Origin: JAAYXS01 sp964550375 | GTDB taxonomy: Bacteria; Planctomycetota; Phycisphaerae; UBA1845; Fen-1342 | Assembly: GCA_964550375.1 (NCBI GenBank) | Contig: CAZJYX010000003.1 | Coordinates: 124,001 to 188,000, forward strand | DNA length: 64,000 nucleotides | Direction of reading: 5' to 3' | Shown: piece by piece, positions 33,868 through 42,262 of the stretch | How positions within the stretch are numbered: the first letter of the stretch is position 1 | Layout: each line of letters starts with the position of its first letter | The notes under the pieces: model-generated | Database searches by the model: none | The model's input: the letters and a program-made list of their open reading frames with translations, nothing else | Told to the model about the DNA's origin: nothing | Position numbers and translations under genes: made by a program

Positions 33868-35289
33868 ATGTTTGGTGGTGAAGAGGTCGTAATCACACCG
33901 GGGATGCAGAAGTACATCGACAAGAACAACGCTTACCTGGCCCGCCGATCCAAGTACATCCGCGAAGTCGTCAAGAAGTGGAAGTTCGACACCATCGCTG
34001 TCCACGGCCTGTACTCGGTCGAGGACGCCATTGAGGACTACCAGGGCGCGATAATTGAGCCTATCTTCATGAGTGCCTCGCAGGCCTACCGCGACTCGGA
34101 CGAGATGGCCGCGGCCCTGGCGTACCTGATCCCGACCTGGTGCTACTCGCGCATCGCCAACCCGTCAACGTACTACTACGAATGGACGCTGGCGCTGCTC
34201 GAGGGCTACGGCTTTGACGGGGAGACGTCCTGCTGCTCGACGTCGTCCGGCATGGCCGCGATCATGACGGCTGTGCAGCCCTTCCTGGTGCACCGCGCAC
34301 ACAACAAGCCCGAGCCGCGCAACTTCCTGGCCACGGCCCAGTGCTACGGCGGCACGTTCCAGCAGTTCAACGTGCGCCTGATGGAGGAGCGCGACATCGA
34401 GTGCCGCTGGATCCAGGACCCGACCAACATCGATGCCTGGGCGTCCAAGATCGACAAGAACACGCGCTTTCTCTACGGCGAGCTGCCGAGCAATCCCGGG
34501 CAGGGCTTCTTCGACATCGCCGCGGTCGCCGACCTGGCGCACAGCCACAATCTTCCGCTGATCTGCGACGCGACAGTGGCCTCGCCGGCGTTGTTGCGGC
34601 CCATCTCTCATGGCGCGGATATCGTGGTGCAATCGGCCACGAAGAGCCTGACGACCAGCGGCTTCGGCGTGTGCGGCGCCATCATCGCCCGGCAGAACAT
34701 CGCAACGAGCATCGACAACGACGACATGAAGAAGGACTTCTGCTCGTACGTGAAATACCTGCCCAACCGTGACTACGGCCCCAACCTGCACCCCATGCAG
34801 GCCATCATGACGCTCAACGATATCCGGACGCTGCGCTCCAAGATGGACCTCTTGAGCCGCAATACCATGAAGGTGGCGGAGTTTCTGCGGGGGCATCCGC
34901 GCATCGAGAGCGTCGCGTATCTCGGGCTGCCGAGCCATCCGCTGCACGAGCTGGCCAGCAAGTACATGTGGCTGGTCGACTCCGAGCACGACGAGCAGTA
35001 CGGCCGGCCGGTGAACCGCTACGGCCACCTGATGTCATTCTGCGTCAAGGGCGGGCCGGAACAGACCAGGCAGTTCTTTGATGGGCTGCAGCGCATCTGG
35101 CGCGCCACCGACCTGGGCCGGATCAAGAGCGTGGCGACGATTCCGGCCATCTCGACGCATCAGCAACAGGGCGAGGCCGGCCGCCAACTGGCCAGCATCC
35201 CGCCCAACATGGTGCGTCTGTGCGTCGGCGGCGAACATGCGGACGACACCATCGCCGACCTGGACCAGGCACTCGGCCGCGTCAAGTAG
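33868..35289 (+). CDS. Cys/Met metabolism PLP enzyme (cystathionine gamma-synthase-like)
   Basis: A 473-residue fold-type I PLP enzyme. AGGAG lies 8-12 bases before ATG 33868. Visible: 'DTIAVHGLYSVEDA' (N-terminal family start), 'YSRIANPSTYYYEWTLALLE' (active-site Tyr-Arg), 'CCSTSSGMAAIMTAV' (phosphate binding), 'LPLICDATVASPALLRPIS' and the Schiff-base Lys in 'VVQSATKSLTTSG'. It is longer than the usual 380-430 residues, with inserts after residues 130 and 280. It could be cystathionine gamma-synthase, O-acetylhomoserine sulfhydrylase or a lyase; sequence alone does not decide. Divergence from thrC suggests homoserine metabolism. Confidence 0.88.
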   Translation: MFGGEEVVITPGMQKYIDKNNAYLARRSKYIREVVKKWKFDTIAVHGLYSVEDAIEDYQGAIIEPIFMSASQAYRDSDEMAAALAYLIPTWCYSRIANPSTYYYEWTLALLEGYGFDGETSCCSTSSGMAAIMTAVQPFLVHRAHNKPEPRNFLATAQCYGGTFQQFNVRLMEERDIECRWIQDPTNIDAWASKIDKNTRFLYGELPSNPGQGFFDIAAVADLAHSHNLPLICDATVASPALLRPISHGADIVVQSATKSLTTSGFGVCGAIIARQNIATSIDNDDMKKDFCSYVKYLPNRDYGPNLHPMQAIMTLNDIRTLRSKMDLLSRNTMKVAEFLRGHPRIESVAYLGLPSHPLHELASKYMWLVDSEHDEQYGRPVNRYGHLMSFCVKGGPEQTRQFFDGLQRIWRATDLGRIKSVATIPAISTHQQQGEAGRQLASIPPNMVRLCVGGEHADDTIADLDQALGRVK

Positions 35290-35358
35290 TGTGCGGCCAG
35301 GACGACGCCACAGGGCTGGGGCCCCTGCCGCTTGCCTTCGGCCGGTGCTACCGCGGCG

Positions 35359-35949
35359 CTAGCCGGCTTTCTGCAGGTTCTGGGCGACGAAGTCCCAGTT
35401 TACCAGGTGATCCAGGAACACCGAGACGTAGCTGGGCCGGGCGTTGCGGTAGTCGATGTAGTACGCGTGCTCCCACACGTCAACCGTCAGCAGCGCCACC
35501 TGGCCGTGCTTCATGGGCAGGTCTGCGTTCGGCGTCTGCGTGACCTTGAGCTTCTTGCCCTCCAGCACCAGCCAGGCCCAGCCGGAGCCGAACTGCGTCG
35601 CGGCCGCCGCGCTGAACTGCTCCTTGAACTGGTCGAATGAGCCGAAATCGCGGTTGATGGCGTCCGCGATGGCACCCGTCGGCTGGCCGCCACCGGCGGG
35701 CTTCATGCAGTGCCAGTAGAACGTGTGGTTCCAGACCTGGGCGGCGTTGTTCAGAATGCCGCCGGGCTGGGCCGCCATGATGATCTCTTCAAGGGACTGG
35801 TCGTCCTGGGGCGTGCCGGCGATGAGCTTGCCGAGATTGGTGACGTAGGCGTTGTGATGCTTGCCGTAGTGGAATTCCAGCGTCTCCGCACTCAGGTGGG
35901 GCGCCAGGGCGTCCCGGGCGTAGGGCAGTTCGGGAAGCGTGATTGACAT
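35359..35949 (-). CDS. sodB: Superoxide dismutase, iron type
   Basis: Converts superoxide to peroxide and oxygen. The 196 residues hold all four metal ligands: His in 'EFHYGKHHNAYV', His in 'VWNHTFYWHCM', and Asp/His in 'TVDVWEHAYYIDYRN'. The sequence 'NNAAQVWNHTFYW' (Gln ahead of the Trp) is the form usual in Fe-SOD rather than Mn-SOD. No signal peptide, so cytoplasmic. GGAG stands 6-9 bases before the ATG. Confidence 0.96.
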   Translation of the reverse strand: MSITLPELPYARDALAPHLSAETLEFHYGKHHNAYVTNLGKLIAGTPQDDQSLEEIIMAAQPGGILNNAAQVWNHTFYWHCMKPAGGGQPTGAIADAINRDFGSFDQFKEQFSAAAATQFGSGWAWLVLEGKKLKVTQTPNADLPMKHGQVALLTVDVWEHAYYIDYRNARPSYVSVFLDHLVNWDFVAQNLQKAG

Positions 35950-36193
35950 GAGCGCATCTCCAATGATTCAACCCGGTTAGTGTACCTGCCGCGCCGGCCC
36001 GCACCTCGCGGCTGACAGTCGGTACTCCCGACCGGCGGCGCCCGCCGAGGGAGCCGGTTGCCGGTCGGACCACGTGTGCATTCTGCGCATTGTGGGCGGG
36101 GATGCAACGGTCCCGCCCGGTCGGATGGCACATGACCGCGAACAAGTCGGCAGCCGGTCGCCGACCTGAGTGGTCGCTTTTGCCGCGTTTTAA

Positions 36194-36266
36194 TGAGGGT
36201 GCAGGGACTCGAACCCTGGACCCACGGCTTAAAAGGCCGTTGCTCTACCGACTGAGCTACACCCTC
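36194..36266 (-). tRNA. tRNA-Lys (anticodon TTT)
   Basis: Read on the minus strand it folds as a normal tRNA. The acceptor stem is GAGGGTG/CACCCTC, the D arm has GCTC AGTCGGTAGA GC, and the anticodon stem ACGGC/GCCGT encloses loop CTTTTAA, giving anticodon TTT (Lys). The variable loop is five bases and the T arm CAGGG/CCCTG carries TTCGAGT. The discriminator is A and the 3' CCA is not encoded. Both invariant parts (T-loop TTCGA, U33) are present. Confidence 0.96.
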
Positions 36267-36348
36267 GGGGCACTCACGCGGCGCCTGAGCGAGCGCGGGC
36301 GACCAACTCAAGCGATCACCGCGTCCGTATCCGAGACAACGCCTGAGC

Positions 36349-36376
36349 ATTATACCTGGACGCGAAGCACGGCCAA
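36349..36376 (-). promoter_or_regulatory. Candidate promoter of tRNA-Lys
   Basis: On the minus strand TTGGCC (36376-36371) and a perfect TATAAT (36354-36349) are 16 bases apart, about 80 bases before the tRNA 5' end. The strict -10 match in a GC-rich region makes this a good candidate. The rest of the 340-base gap 36267-36606 shows nothing else. Confidence 0.45.
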
Positions 36377-36606
36377 GACCGAACGAGGGTGAACGCCAGG
36401 GCTGCCGTTTATTCTGCGGCAGGGCACCGGCCGGCAGGTGTTGCAGCGCGAACGGGAAACTCATACGCGCGTGTCGAAACGATGCGGGCCGTCTCGCGAC
36501 GGCGAACACGGCCGGCGCATAAGCATGTTCCCCGCACGCGCTGGCACCGCTGAACGGATCACCGACCTGGCTTCGCGATAGCTTCCCGGCGATTACGGCC
36601 TGCGAT

Positions 36607-37269
36607 CTACTCCGCAGGCTTCAGGGACTCCTGGACGACGGTCTCGATGGTTGAGAGCCAGGCCGGAATGTCCTGCGGCACGCGCGAGGTGACGAGTCGT
36701 CCGTCGCGCATGACTTCCTGATCCTCGTATATGGCGCCGGCACCCTTGAGCTCGTCAGCCATTCCCGGGTAGCAGGTCATCTTACGCCCCTGCACGACAT
36801 CGGCCGTCACCAGCACCTGCGGGCCGTGACAGATCGCCGCGACGGGCCGGCCCAACTGGACGAAGTCGCGGGTAAACTTGACCACTTCCGCGCTGCGGCG
36901 GATCTTGTCCGGGGCCTTTCCACCCGGCAGCACCAGCAGGTCGAAGTCCCCGGCCACCACGTCCGTAACCGACTTATGGACGAGTAGCTGGACGTCACTG
37001 TTGTACGCCTTCACCTTACCGCGCTGCGGGCCGATGACCGTTACCGCAGCGCCGCGATTGGTCAGGAACGCGATCGGCATCAGCGCCTCGGCGTCCTGGA
37101 ATCCTTCGCCGGTCAGCACGGCTACTCTCAGGCCCTTGAAGGGCAGCTCTGTCTTCTTCACGTTGGGTTGCTCCGCAGATTTGTGGTCGTCGGCCAGGGC
37201 CGGCAGCGGCCCGAACGGAACGCCCAGCACAAACGCCAACGTCGCCGTCAAGACCATCGTGGTACGCAT
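36607..37269 (-). CDS. Secreted DJ-1/PfpI-family protein
   Basis: A 220-residue protein with a Sec signal peptide (MRTTMVLTATLAFVLGVPFG, cut near ALA-DD). ATG 37269 has AAGGAG upstream; the longer open frame before it is not coding. The mature part is a DJ-1/PfpI domain: 'GLRVAVLTGEGFQDAEALMP', 'DLLVLPGGKAPDKIR', and the nucleophile elbow 'VAAICHGPQVLVTADV' with Cys followed by His. Family members act as glyoxalase/deglycase, chaperone or peptidase; export to the periplasm is less usual for this family. Confidence 0.88.
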   Translation of the reverse strand: MRTTMVLTATLAFVLGVPFGPLPALADDHKSAEQPNVKKTELPFKGLRVAVLTGEGFQDAEALMPIAFLTNRGAAVTVIGPQRGKVKAYNSDVQLLVHKSVTDVVAGDFDLLVLPGGKAPDKIRRSAEVVKFTRDFVQLGRPVAAICHGPQVLVTADVVQGRKMTCYPGMADELKGAGAIYEDQEVMRDGRLVTSRVPQDIPAWLSTIETVVQESLKPAE

Positions 37270-37478
37270 TTCTCGTCTCCTTCTCTGAAGCTCGCGGGGC
37301 CCCACGCGCCCCTGATTGACGATCTCCCGAGCACCAAGGCCGATCGGGCTAGTAGTTGTTTCGAAGGAGATTATAGGCCGGGGTCCATACGCCAGACGGC
37401 GATTCGCCAAGTTACACACGCAATTCCGAGCGTCACAGTCGCCAAGACCAGGGAGAGCCGGCCGGCTCGCGACCCGGC

Positions 37479-38957
37479 TCACGTCTCGGGGTCGGCAACG
37501 CGTTCGGCAGCCCGCCGGATTCCCTGCAACATACCGTTGAATACCACGCCATGCAGCGGCATCACTGCGTACCAGTAAGCCAGGCCTGACAGTCCCCGCG
37601 GCTTGAAACGCGCGGTTTGTATCAGGGTGCATGTTGCCGTCGCTCGTTTGTCCGGGCGAATCTCGAAACTGAGCAGCGCCTCGCCCGGCAACTTCATCTC
37701 GGCCCGGAGTTCGAGGCGTCGATGGACCTCAACTCCCGTCACGCGCCAGAAATCCAGCGCATCGCCATACGCGAGCCGCGCCGGATCGCGCCGGCCGCGG
37801 CGCAGGCCCGGTCCGCCCATCAGGCGATCGAGCCAGCCGCGGACGCGCCAGAGCCATTCGGCGGCGTAGTAGCCCTGGTCGCCACCAATCCGAGCGACAG
37901 TGTCGTAGACGACCTCCGGCGACGCGTTTACCTCCGTCCAGCGCCGATCCACGAAGACCTTGCCGCCCGACCAGTCCGGATCGCCGGGCAACGGGCCGGC
38001 GTCGAACCAGGCCGTCTCGATGTCATGGGCACGCGTATTGCCCAGCGCGGCGTCGATTGCTTCGCGGATGGTCAAGAGGCGCTGCGGCATGAGGCGGGCT
38101 GCCGAGTCGTCGCGGCAGACAACCCGGTTCCGCAGCCCCTCAGCGAGTGGCCGCGCGATCCGGTGGCTAATGGGTGTCACCAGGTGAATCCAGAGGGAGC
38201 TCAGTCGCGGCGTCAGCACAGGTACCGGTATGATGATGCGCTTGCGCAACCCCAGGGCGGCGGCCATGACCTGCATGATCTCCCGGTAGGTTATGACCTC
38301 GGCCCCGCCGACATCGAGCGTTCGGCCGATGGTCGCGGGGCATGCCAGGCAGTTGACCAGGTAGTGCAGAACGTTCTGAATGGCGATCGGCTGCGACGGG
38401 GTGCTGACCCAGCGGGGCGTGACCATCACCGGCAGCCGCTCGACGAGGTATCGCAGAATCTCGAACGAAGCGGATCCGGCCCCGATGATCATGGCAGCGC
38501 GGAACACCGTTACCGGCACGGGGCCTGACGCCAGGGCGCTCTCCACCTCGCGGCGCGAAGCGAGATGCTCACTGAGTCGCGCCCCAGTCTCTCCCAGCCC
38601 GCCGAGGTAGACGACGCGCTCCAAGCGCGCCGCGGCTGCCGCTTCGGCGAATGTCCGCGCCAACATGCGATCGCGCTCGCGGTACGCCGGTCCGGCGGCC
38701 ATCATCGAATGCACGAGGTAGTATGCCGGACCGCAGCCGCGCATGGCATGTATCAGCGGTTCGCGATCACTCACGTCGCAGCGCACGACTGACACGCGCG
38801 CATCGTCAACCCAGGGACGTGCCCCCAGCTTGCGCGGCTCGCGGGCCAAGCAGCGGACCCGATACCCCGCCGCCAGGAGCCGCGCGACGAGCCGGCCGCC
38901 GATGTAACCGGTTGCCCCCGTGACCAATACCGGCTTTCGTTCGTTGGCGGCAGTCAT
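37479..38957 (-). CDS. NAD(P)-dependent epimerase/SDR with DUF2867 domain
   Basis: A 492-residue protein from ATG 38957. Residues 1-300 are an atypical short-chain dehydrogenase with Rossmann motif 'PVLVTGATGYIGGRLVARLL', 'VVRCDVSDREPL' and 'YYLVHSMMAAG'. Residues 330-485 match the DUF2867 domain usually fused to it ('FVDRRWTEVNASPEVVYDTV', 'GYYAAEWLWRVRGWLDRLMG', 'LAYWYAVMPLHGVVFNGMLQ'). Such fused proteins recur in light-induced LitR/CarH regulons of other bacteria. Here the gene is divergent from the folE-BLUF pair and near the MerR regulator, consistent with that role. The substrate is unknown. Confidence 0.88.
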   Translation of the reverse strand: MTAANERKPVLVTGATGYIGGRLVARLLAAGYRVRCLAREPRKLGARPWVDDARVSVVRCDVSDREPLIHAMRGCGPAYYLVHSMMAAGPAYRERDRMLARTFAEAAAAARLERVVYLGGLGETGARLSEHLASRREVESALASGPVPVTVFRAAMIIGAGSASFEILRYLVERLPVMVTPRWVSTPSQPIAIQNVLHYLVNCLACPATIGRTLDVGGAEVITYREIMQVMAAALGLRKRIIIPVPVLTPRLSSLWIHLVTPISHRIARPLAEGLRNRVVCRDDSAARLMPQRLLTIREAIDAALGNTRAHDIETAWFDAGPLPGDPDWSGGKVFVDRRWTEVNASPEVVYDTVARIGGDQGYYAAEWLWRVRGWLDRLMGGPGLRRGRRDPARLAYGDALDFWRVTGVEVHRRLELRAEMKLPGEALLSFEIRPDKRATATCTLIQTARFKPRGLSGLAYWYAVMPLHGVVFNGMLQGIRRAAERVADPET

Positions 38958-39217
38958 TGGCAGCCTCGGTTCGCGGCACGTGGTCGAGGTCACTGCTGGG
39001 CGGATGGGCTGTGCCGCGCTCCCAGCCTCCTCGGGCGAACGCTCTCTCAACTCTGCGGGAGTGATTATGGCCAGTGACCGGTCGGGCAGGAAGCGAGCGG
39101 ATCGCAGCGGGCAGGCTGACAATGATTCTCGACCATGAACTGGCGCTGGAGCCACCAATAGAGGATGCGGATCGTCTAGCCGCCGCGGCGCGCGCAACAG
39201 CCGTATACTCGGCGCCG

Positions 39218-39247
39218 CATGACGCACGCTGATGCAAGGGATATACT
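39218..39247 (+). promoter_or_regulatory. Candidate promoter of the folE-BLUF pair
   Basis: ATGACG (39218-39223) and TATACT (39242-39247) with an 18-base spacer, about 20 bases before the GTG start. A second TATACT at 39203-39208, in the repeated context TATACTCG, could be an alternative -10. The remainder of the 310-base divergent region 38958-39267 must also hold the promoter of the epimerase gene; I could not pick it, and I do not see the operator motif found at 43163 and 43335. Confidence 0.35.
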
Positions 39248-39267
39248 CGTGCCGTGAGGAGATCAAC

Positions 39268-39981
39268 GTGGCTGAGAAGGGTCATATCCCGGGCGGCGGG
39301 ACGCCGGTAGCGGGTCGTATTCGCCGGCGCCTCAGCGCGGCCGGTAGGCGGTTCCACGCCAACGACAGTATTGCCGAGTTCATCGAGCCCGGAGAACTTG
39401 ACACCCTGCAAAGCGAGGTCCAGGCCAAGCTGCAGGACGTTCTGGATGCGCTCGTGATCGACACCGCCAGCGATCACAATACTCAGGACACCGCCCGCCG
39501 CGTGGCCAAGATGTTCATCCACGAGGTCTTTCGCGGGCGCTATGCGCCGATGCCGCCGGTGACGGAGTTCCCCAATATCGCGCGGCTCAACGAGTTGATG
39601 ATCGTGGGGCCCGTGCTGGTACGCAGCGCCTGCCCGCACCACCTGTGCCCGATCATCGGCCGGCTCTGGGTGGGCGTGATGCCCAACGAGCATTCGGCCC
39701 TGATCGGGCTGTCGAAGTACGCCCGGCTGGTGGAGTGGGTAATGGCGCGCCCGCAGATCCAGGAGGAGGCGATCGTGCAACTGGCCGACCTCTTGCAGGA
39801 GAAGATGCGTCCGGACGGCCTGGCGGTCATCATGCGGGCGGATCATTACTGCATGCAGTGGCGCGGCGTGAAGGATATGGACTCCAAGATGACTAACAGC
39901 GTGATGCGCGGCAGCTTCCTGAAGAACCCCAATCTCCGCCGCGAGTTTCTGGCGCTGCTGAACGAACGCGACCAGTCGTGA
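39268..39981 (+). CDS. folE: GTP cyclohydrolase I family protein (FolE-type, divergent)
   Basis: Likely makes dihydroneopterin triphosphate from GTP. I choose GTG 39268, with GAGGAG 7-12 bases before it; upstream codons are doubtful. The 237 residues keep the T-fold enzyme's pattern: 'DHNTQDTARRVAKMFIHEVF' (substrate region), the zinc site 'RSACPHHLCPIIGRLWVGVM' and 'ADHYCMQWRGVKD', and 'GLSKYARLVEWVMARPQIQE'. Canonical FolE has C-E-H-H; here it is C-P-H-H, and the next residues also differ, so this is a divergent clade. FolE is a known member of light-induced regulons, where it feeds folate/pterin photolyase cofactors. It is followed 10 bases later by the BLUF gene. Confidence 0.8.
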   Translation: MAEKGHIPGGGTPVAGRIRRRLSAAGRRFHANDSIAEFIEPGELDTLQSEVQAKLQDVLDALVIDTASDHNTQDTARRVAKMFIHEVFRGRYAPMPPVTEFPNIARLNELMIVGPVLVRSACPHHLCPIIGRLWVGVMPNEHSALIGLSKYARLVEWVMARPQIQEEAIVQLADLLQEKMRPDGLAVIMRADHYCMQWRGVKDMDSKMTNSVMRGSFLKNPNLRREFLALLNERDQS

Positions 39982-39991
39982 GGGAACCGTG

Positions 39992-40420
39992 ATGCTCGTG
40001 CGCTTGATTTACGCCAGCCGATCCACGCAGCCGGTCGACGACGGCATGATCCGGAGCATTCTCGATCAGTCCGGCCGGCACAATGTCGCCGCCGGCATCA
40101 CCGGCGTGCTGTGCGTTTGCCACGGCGATATCTTCATGCAGGCACTCGAAGGCGGCCGGGACGAGGTGAACCAGCTATACGCCAAGCTGATACGCGATGC
40201 CCGCCACACCGATGTCACGCTGCTGGACTACGCCGAGATCGGCGAGCGGCGTTTCTCGAGCTGGCGGATGGGACGGGTGGACCTGGACAAGCTCAACCTG
40301 GGGGTCATCCTGAGATACTCGGAGAGGCCGCAGTTGGACCCGTTTCAAATCTCCGGGCGGGCCGCCTTGGCACTACTGGAAGAGCTCGTGAGCATGGCAG
40401 CGATCATGGGTGGGGATTGA
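39992..40420 (+). CDS. BLUF-domain blue-light photoreceptor
   Basis: A 142-residue single-domain flavin photosensor. ATG 39992 directly follows a GTG codon at 39989; either may be used, AGGGAA is upstream. BLUF motifs are intact: flavin-contacting Tyr in 'LVRLIYASRS', Asn in 'SGRHNVAAGITGVL', the photochemical Gln in 'GDIFMQALEGGRDEVNQLY', and the Trp/Met switch in 'ERRFSSWRMGRVD'. The last 40 residues are a helical cap. With no output domain it would act by binding another protein. It overlaps no gene but follows folE by 10 bases, which suggests an operon. Confidence 0.94.
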   Translation: MLVRLIYASRSTQPVDDGMIRSILDQSGRHNVAAGITGVLCVCHGDIFMQALEGGRDEVNQLYAKLIRDARHTDVTLLDYAEIGERRFSSWRMGRVDLDKLNLGVILRYSERPQLDPFQISGRAALALLEELVSMAAIMGGD

Positions 40421-40451
40421 CGCCGCGCCGGTTGTTTGACGTCCCGGCCAG

Positions 40452-41738
40452 TCAAGCGTCGGGAGGGTTTGGCACACCGGTAATCAGCCGGGCCGAACGG
40501 TTGCGCGTGAAGTAGTTCCAGGCCCACTGCAGGAACACGAGCAGCCGATTGTGAAACTCAACAATGAACATCAGGTGCACGAACAGCCACACCAGCCACG
40601 CCGGATAGCCTGAGAAGCGTATCCAGCCCAGGTCGGCGACGGCGGCGGCGCGGCCGATGGTCGCCATGCTGCCACGGTGTCGGTAACGGAAGGAGGGCAG
40701 GGTGCGGCCGCGCAGCCGCTGCTCGATCAAATGCGCCACGTAGCGGCCTTGCTGCATGGCGACTGGCGCTACGCCGGGCAAGGGTTGCCCATCCGCGCCT
40801 GGGCAACAGGCCAGGTCGCCGATCACGAGGATTTCCGGATGCCGCGCAACCGTCAGGTCCGGCTCGACGACCACGCGGCCGGCGCGATCGAGCGCGGCCC
40901 CGGTGGCAGCGGCCAGGATCTGTCCCAGGCCTGAGGCGCGTACGCCGGCAGCCCAGATCACCGTGCGCGTCGCGAGGTGCTCCACGCCCGCAGGACCGCG
41001 CAGCACGGCCTCGTCCGGCTGAATCGCAGCGACCGAGGTTCCCGTTCGCACCGTGACTCCGAGCCGGGCGAGGCTGGCGGCCGCCCGCGCCGAGAGTTCG
41101 GGCGGATACGTAGGCAACACTCGGTCAGCGGCATCGACCAGCAGAACGCGTGCGGCGGCGGGGTCGATGGACCGGAAGTCGTGTCGGAGCGTGTCACGCG
41201 CCACTTCCGCGACGGCTCCCGCCATCTCGACGCCGGTCGGCCCGGCTCCGATGACAACGAACGTCAGCCAGGCGCCAATTGGCTCTGGGTCCCTCTCGCG
41301 TTCGGCCGCCTCGAAGGCCTGGAGAATGCGCGCGCGGATGCGCGTGGCGTCTTCGAGCGTCTTGAGGCCCGGCGCCAGCGGCTCCCAATGGTCATGGCCG
41401 AAGTAGTTGTGCGTCGCGCCGGTGGCCACGACGAGCGTGTCGTACGGAATGCACGCACCGTCGCGCAGCCGGATGCAGCGGCGTTGCGGGTCGATGGCGA
41501 CCACCTCACCCATCAGGACGCGCGCGTTCTTCTGCCGGGCGAGAATGCTGCGCAGCGGAGCCGCGATGTTCGCGGGCGACAACGCGCCGGTGGCGACCTG
41601 ATACAACAGCGGCTGAAACAGATGGAAATTGCGGCGATCAATCAACGTGATGTCCACCGGCGCGCGGCGCAGCGACTGCACGGCGTACAATCCGCCAAAG
41701 CCGCCGCCGATTACCATCACCCGATGCCTTCTGGTCAT
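40452..41738 (-). CDS. ndh: Type II NADH dehydrogenase (NDH-2-like FAD enzyme)
   Basis: Single-subunit membrane-associated oxidase of NADH that passes electrons to quinone without pumping. I use ATG 41738, which overlaps the stop of the upstream DCC gene (ATGA). The 428 residues have the FAD fingerprint 'VMVIGGGFGGLYAVQSLRRA', 'LFQPLLYQVATGALSPANIA', NADH fingerprint 'FVVIGAGPTGVEMAGAVAEV' and 'VIGDLACCPGADGQPLPGVA'. Near the C-terminus is a hydrophobic amphipathic stretch ('YPAWLVWLFVHLMFIVEFHN') for membrane binding. It is the last gene of the MerR-DCC-ndh operon. Confidence 0.92.
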   Translation of the reverse strand: MTRRHRVMVIGGGFGGLYAVQSLRRAPVDITLIDRRNFHLFQPLLYQVATGALSPANIAAPLRSILARQKNARVLMGEVVAIDPQRRCIRLRDGACIPYDTLVVATGATHNYFGHDHWEPLAPGLKTLEDATRIRARILQAFEAAERERDPEPIGAWLTFVVIGAGPTGVEMAGAVAEVARDTLRHDFRSIDPAAARVLLVDAADRVLPTYPPELSARAAASLARLGVTVRTGTSVAAIQPDEAVLRGPAGVEHLATRTVIWAAGVRASGLGQILAAATGAALDRAGRVVVEPDLTVARHPEILVIGDLACCPGADGQPLPGVAPVAMQQGRYVAHLIEQRLRGRTLPSFRYRHRGSMATIGRAAAVADLGWIRFSGYPAWLVWLFVHLMFIVEFHNRLLVFLQWAWNYFTRNRSARLITGVPNPPDA

Positions 41739-42262
41739 GCGTGCGGCCCGGTGGGACGGGAAGGGCGACTCTGCGCGGAAGACCGGTGATTGGCAGCCGA
41801 GCCGCGCACGCCTGTTTCTGGTAACCCGCCGCCGGCATGGGACACCGGGCTTCCTCTGGAACCGCCCGACGGCGTTCGTGCTCGGCAACTATTCTGGCAA
41901 CTGCCGAAACGACTGGCGAGCTTGACGCGATTCCGGGCAAACCACCGGTAACAGCGGTCAAACACAGGACGGAGCAACGGCCAGGCCGTCGGCGCCAGCA
42001 GCCAGCCCCAGCCGACAGCCGCGTAGGCGCGGCGAAAGACCTCCATGGCGCGGACGACCGCACCGGACGGCAGGACGCCGTGGATTTGCTCCATGGCTTG
42101 CTCGTGTGTGAGGCCGTAGCGGGCTGCGTCGAAGTCGGGCGTGCTGACATCCTCCAGCGCGATTCGGCCGCGTCCGCGGTCCAGGCGGCGCCAGAGCTCT
42201 GCCTCCCGCCGGCACAGCGGGCAGGCGCCGTCGATTAAGACCTTGATCTGCCAGACGCTCAT
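41735..42262 (-). CDS. DCC-family thiol-disulfide oxidoreductase-like protein (DUF393)
   Basis: A 175-residue protein; start ATG 42262 overlaps the regulator's stop by 4 bases (ATGA). Residues 3-120 are the DCC domain: 'VLIDGACPLCRREAELWRRL' contains the family D-G-x-C-x-x-C, and 'GVLPSGAVVRAMEVFRRAYA' and 'WPLLRPVFDRCYRWFARNRV' complete the pattern. Thioredoxin-like function is assumed, not proven, for the family. The last 50 residues are Ser/Pro/Gly/Arg-rich and look like poorly conserved read-through to the next overlapping gene. DCC genes are frequent in light-induced LitR regulons. Confidence 0.85.
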   Translation of the reverse strand: MSVWQIKVLIDGACPLCRREAELWRRLDRGRGRIALEDVSTPDFDAARYGLTHEQAMEQIHGVLPSGAVVRAMEVFRRAYAAVGWGWLLAPTAWPLLRPVFDRCYRWFARNRVKLASRFGSCQNSCRARTPSGGSRGSPVSHAGGGLPETGVRGSAANHRSSAQSRPSRPTGPHA

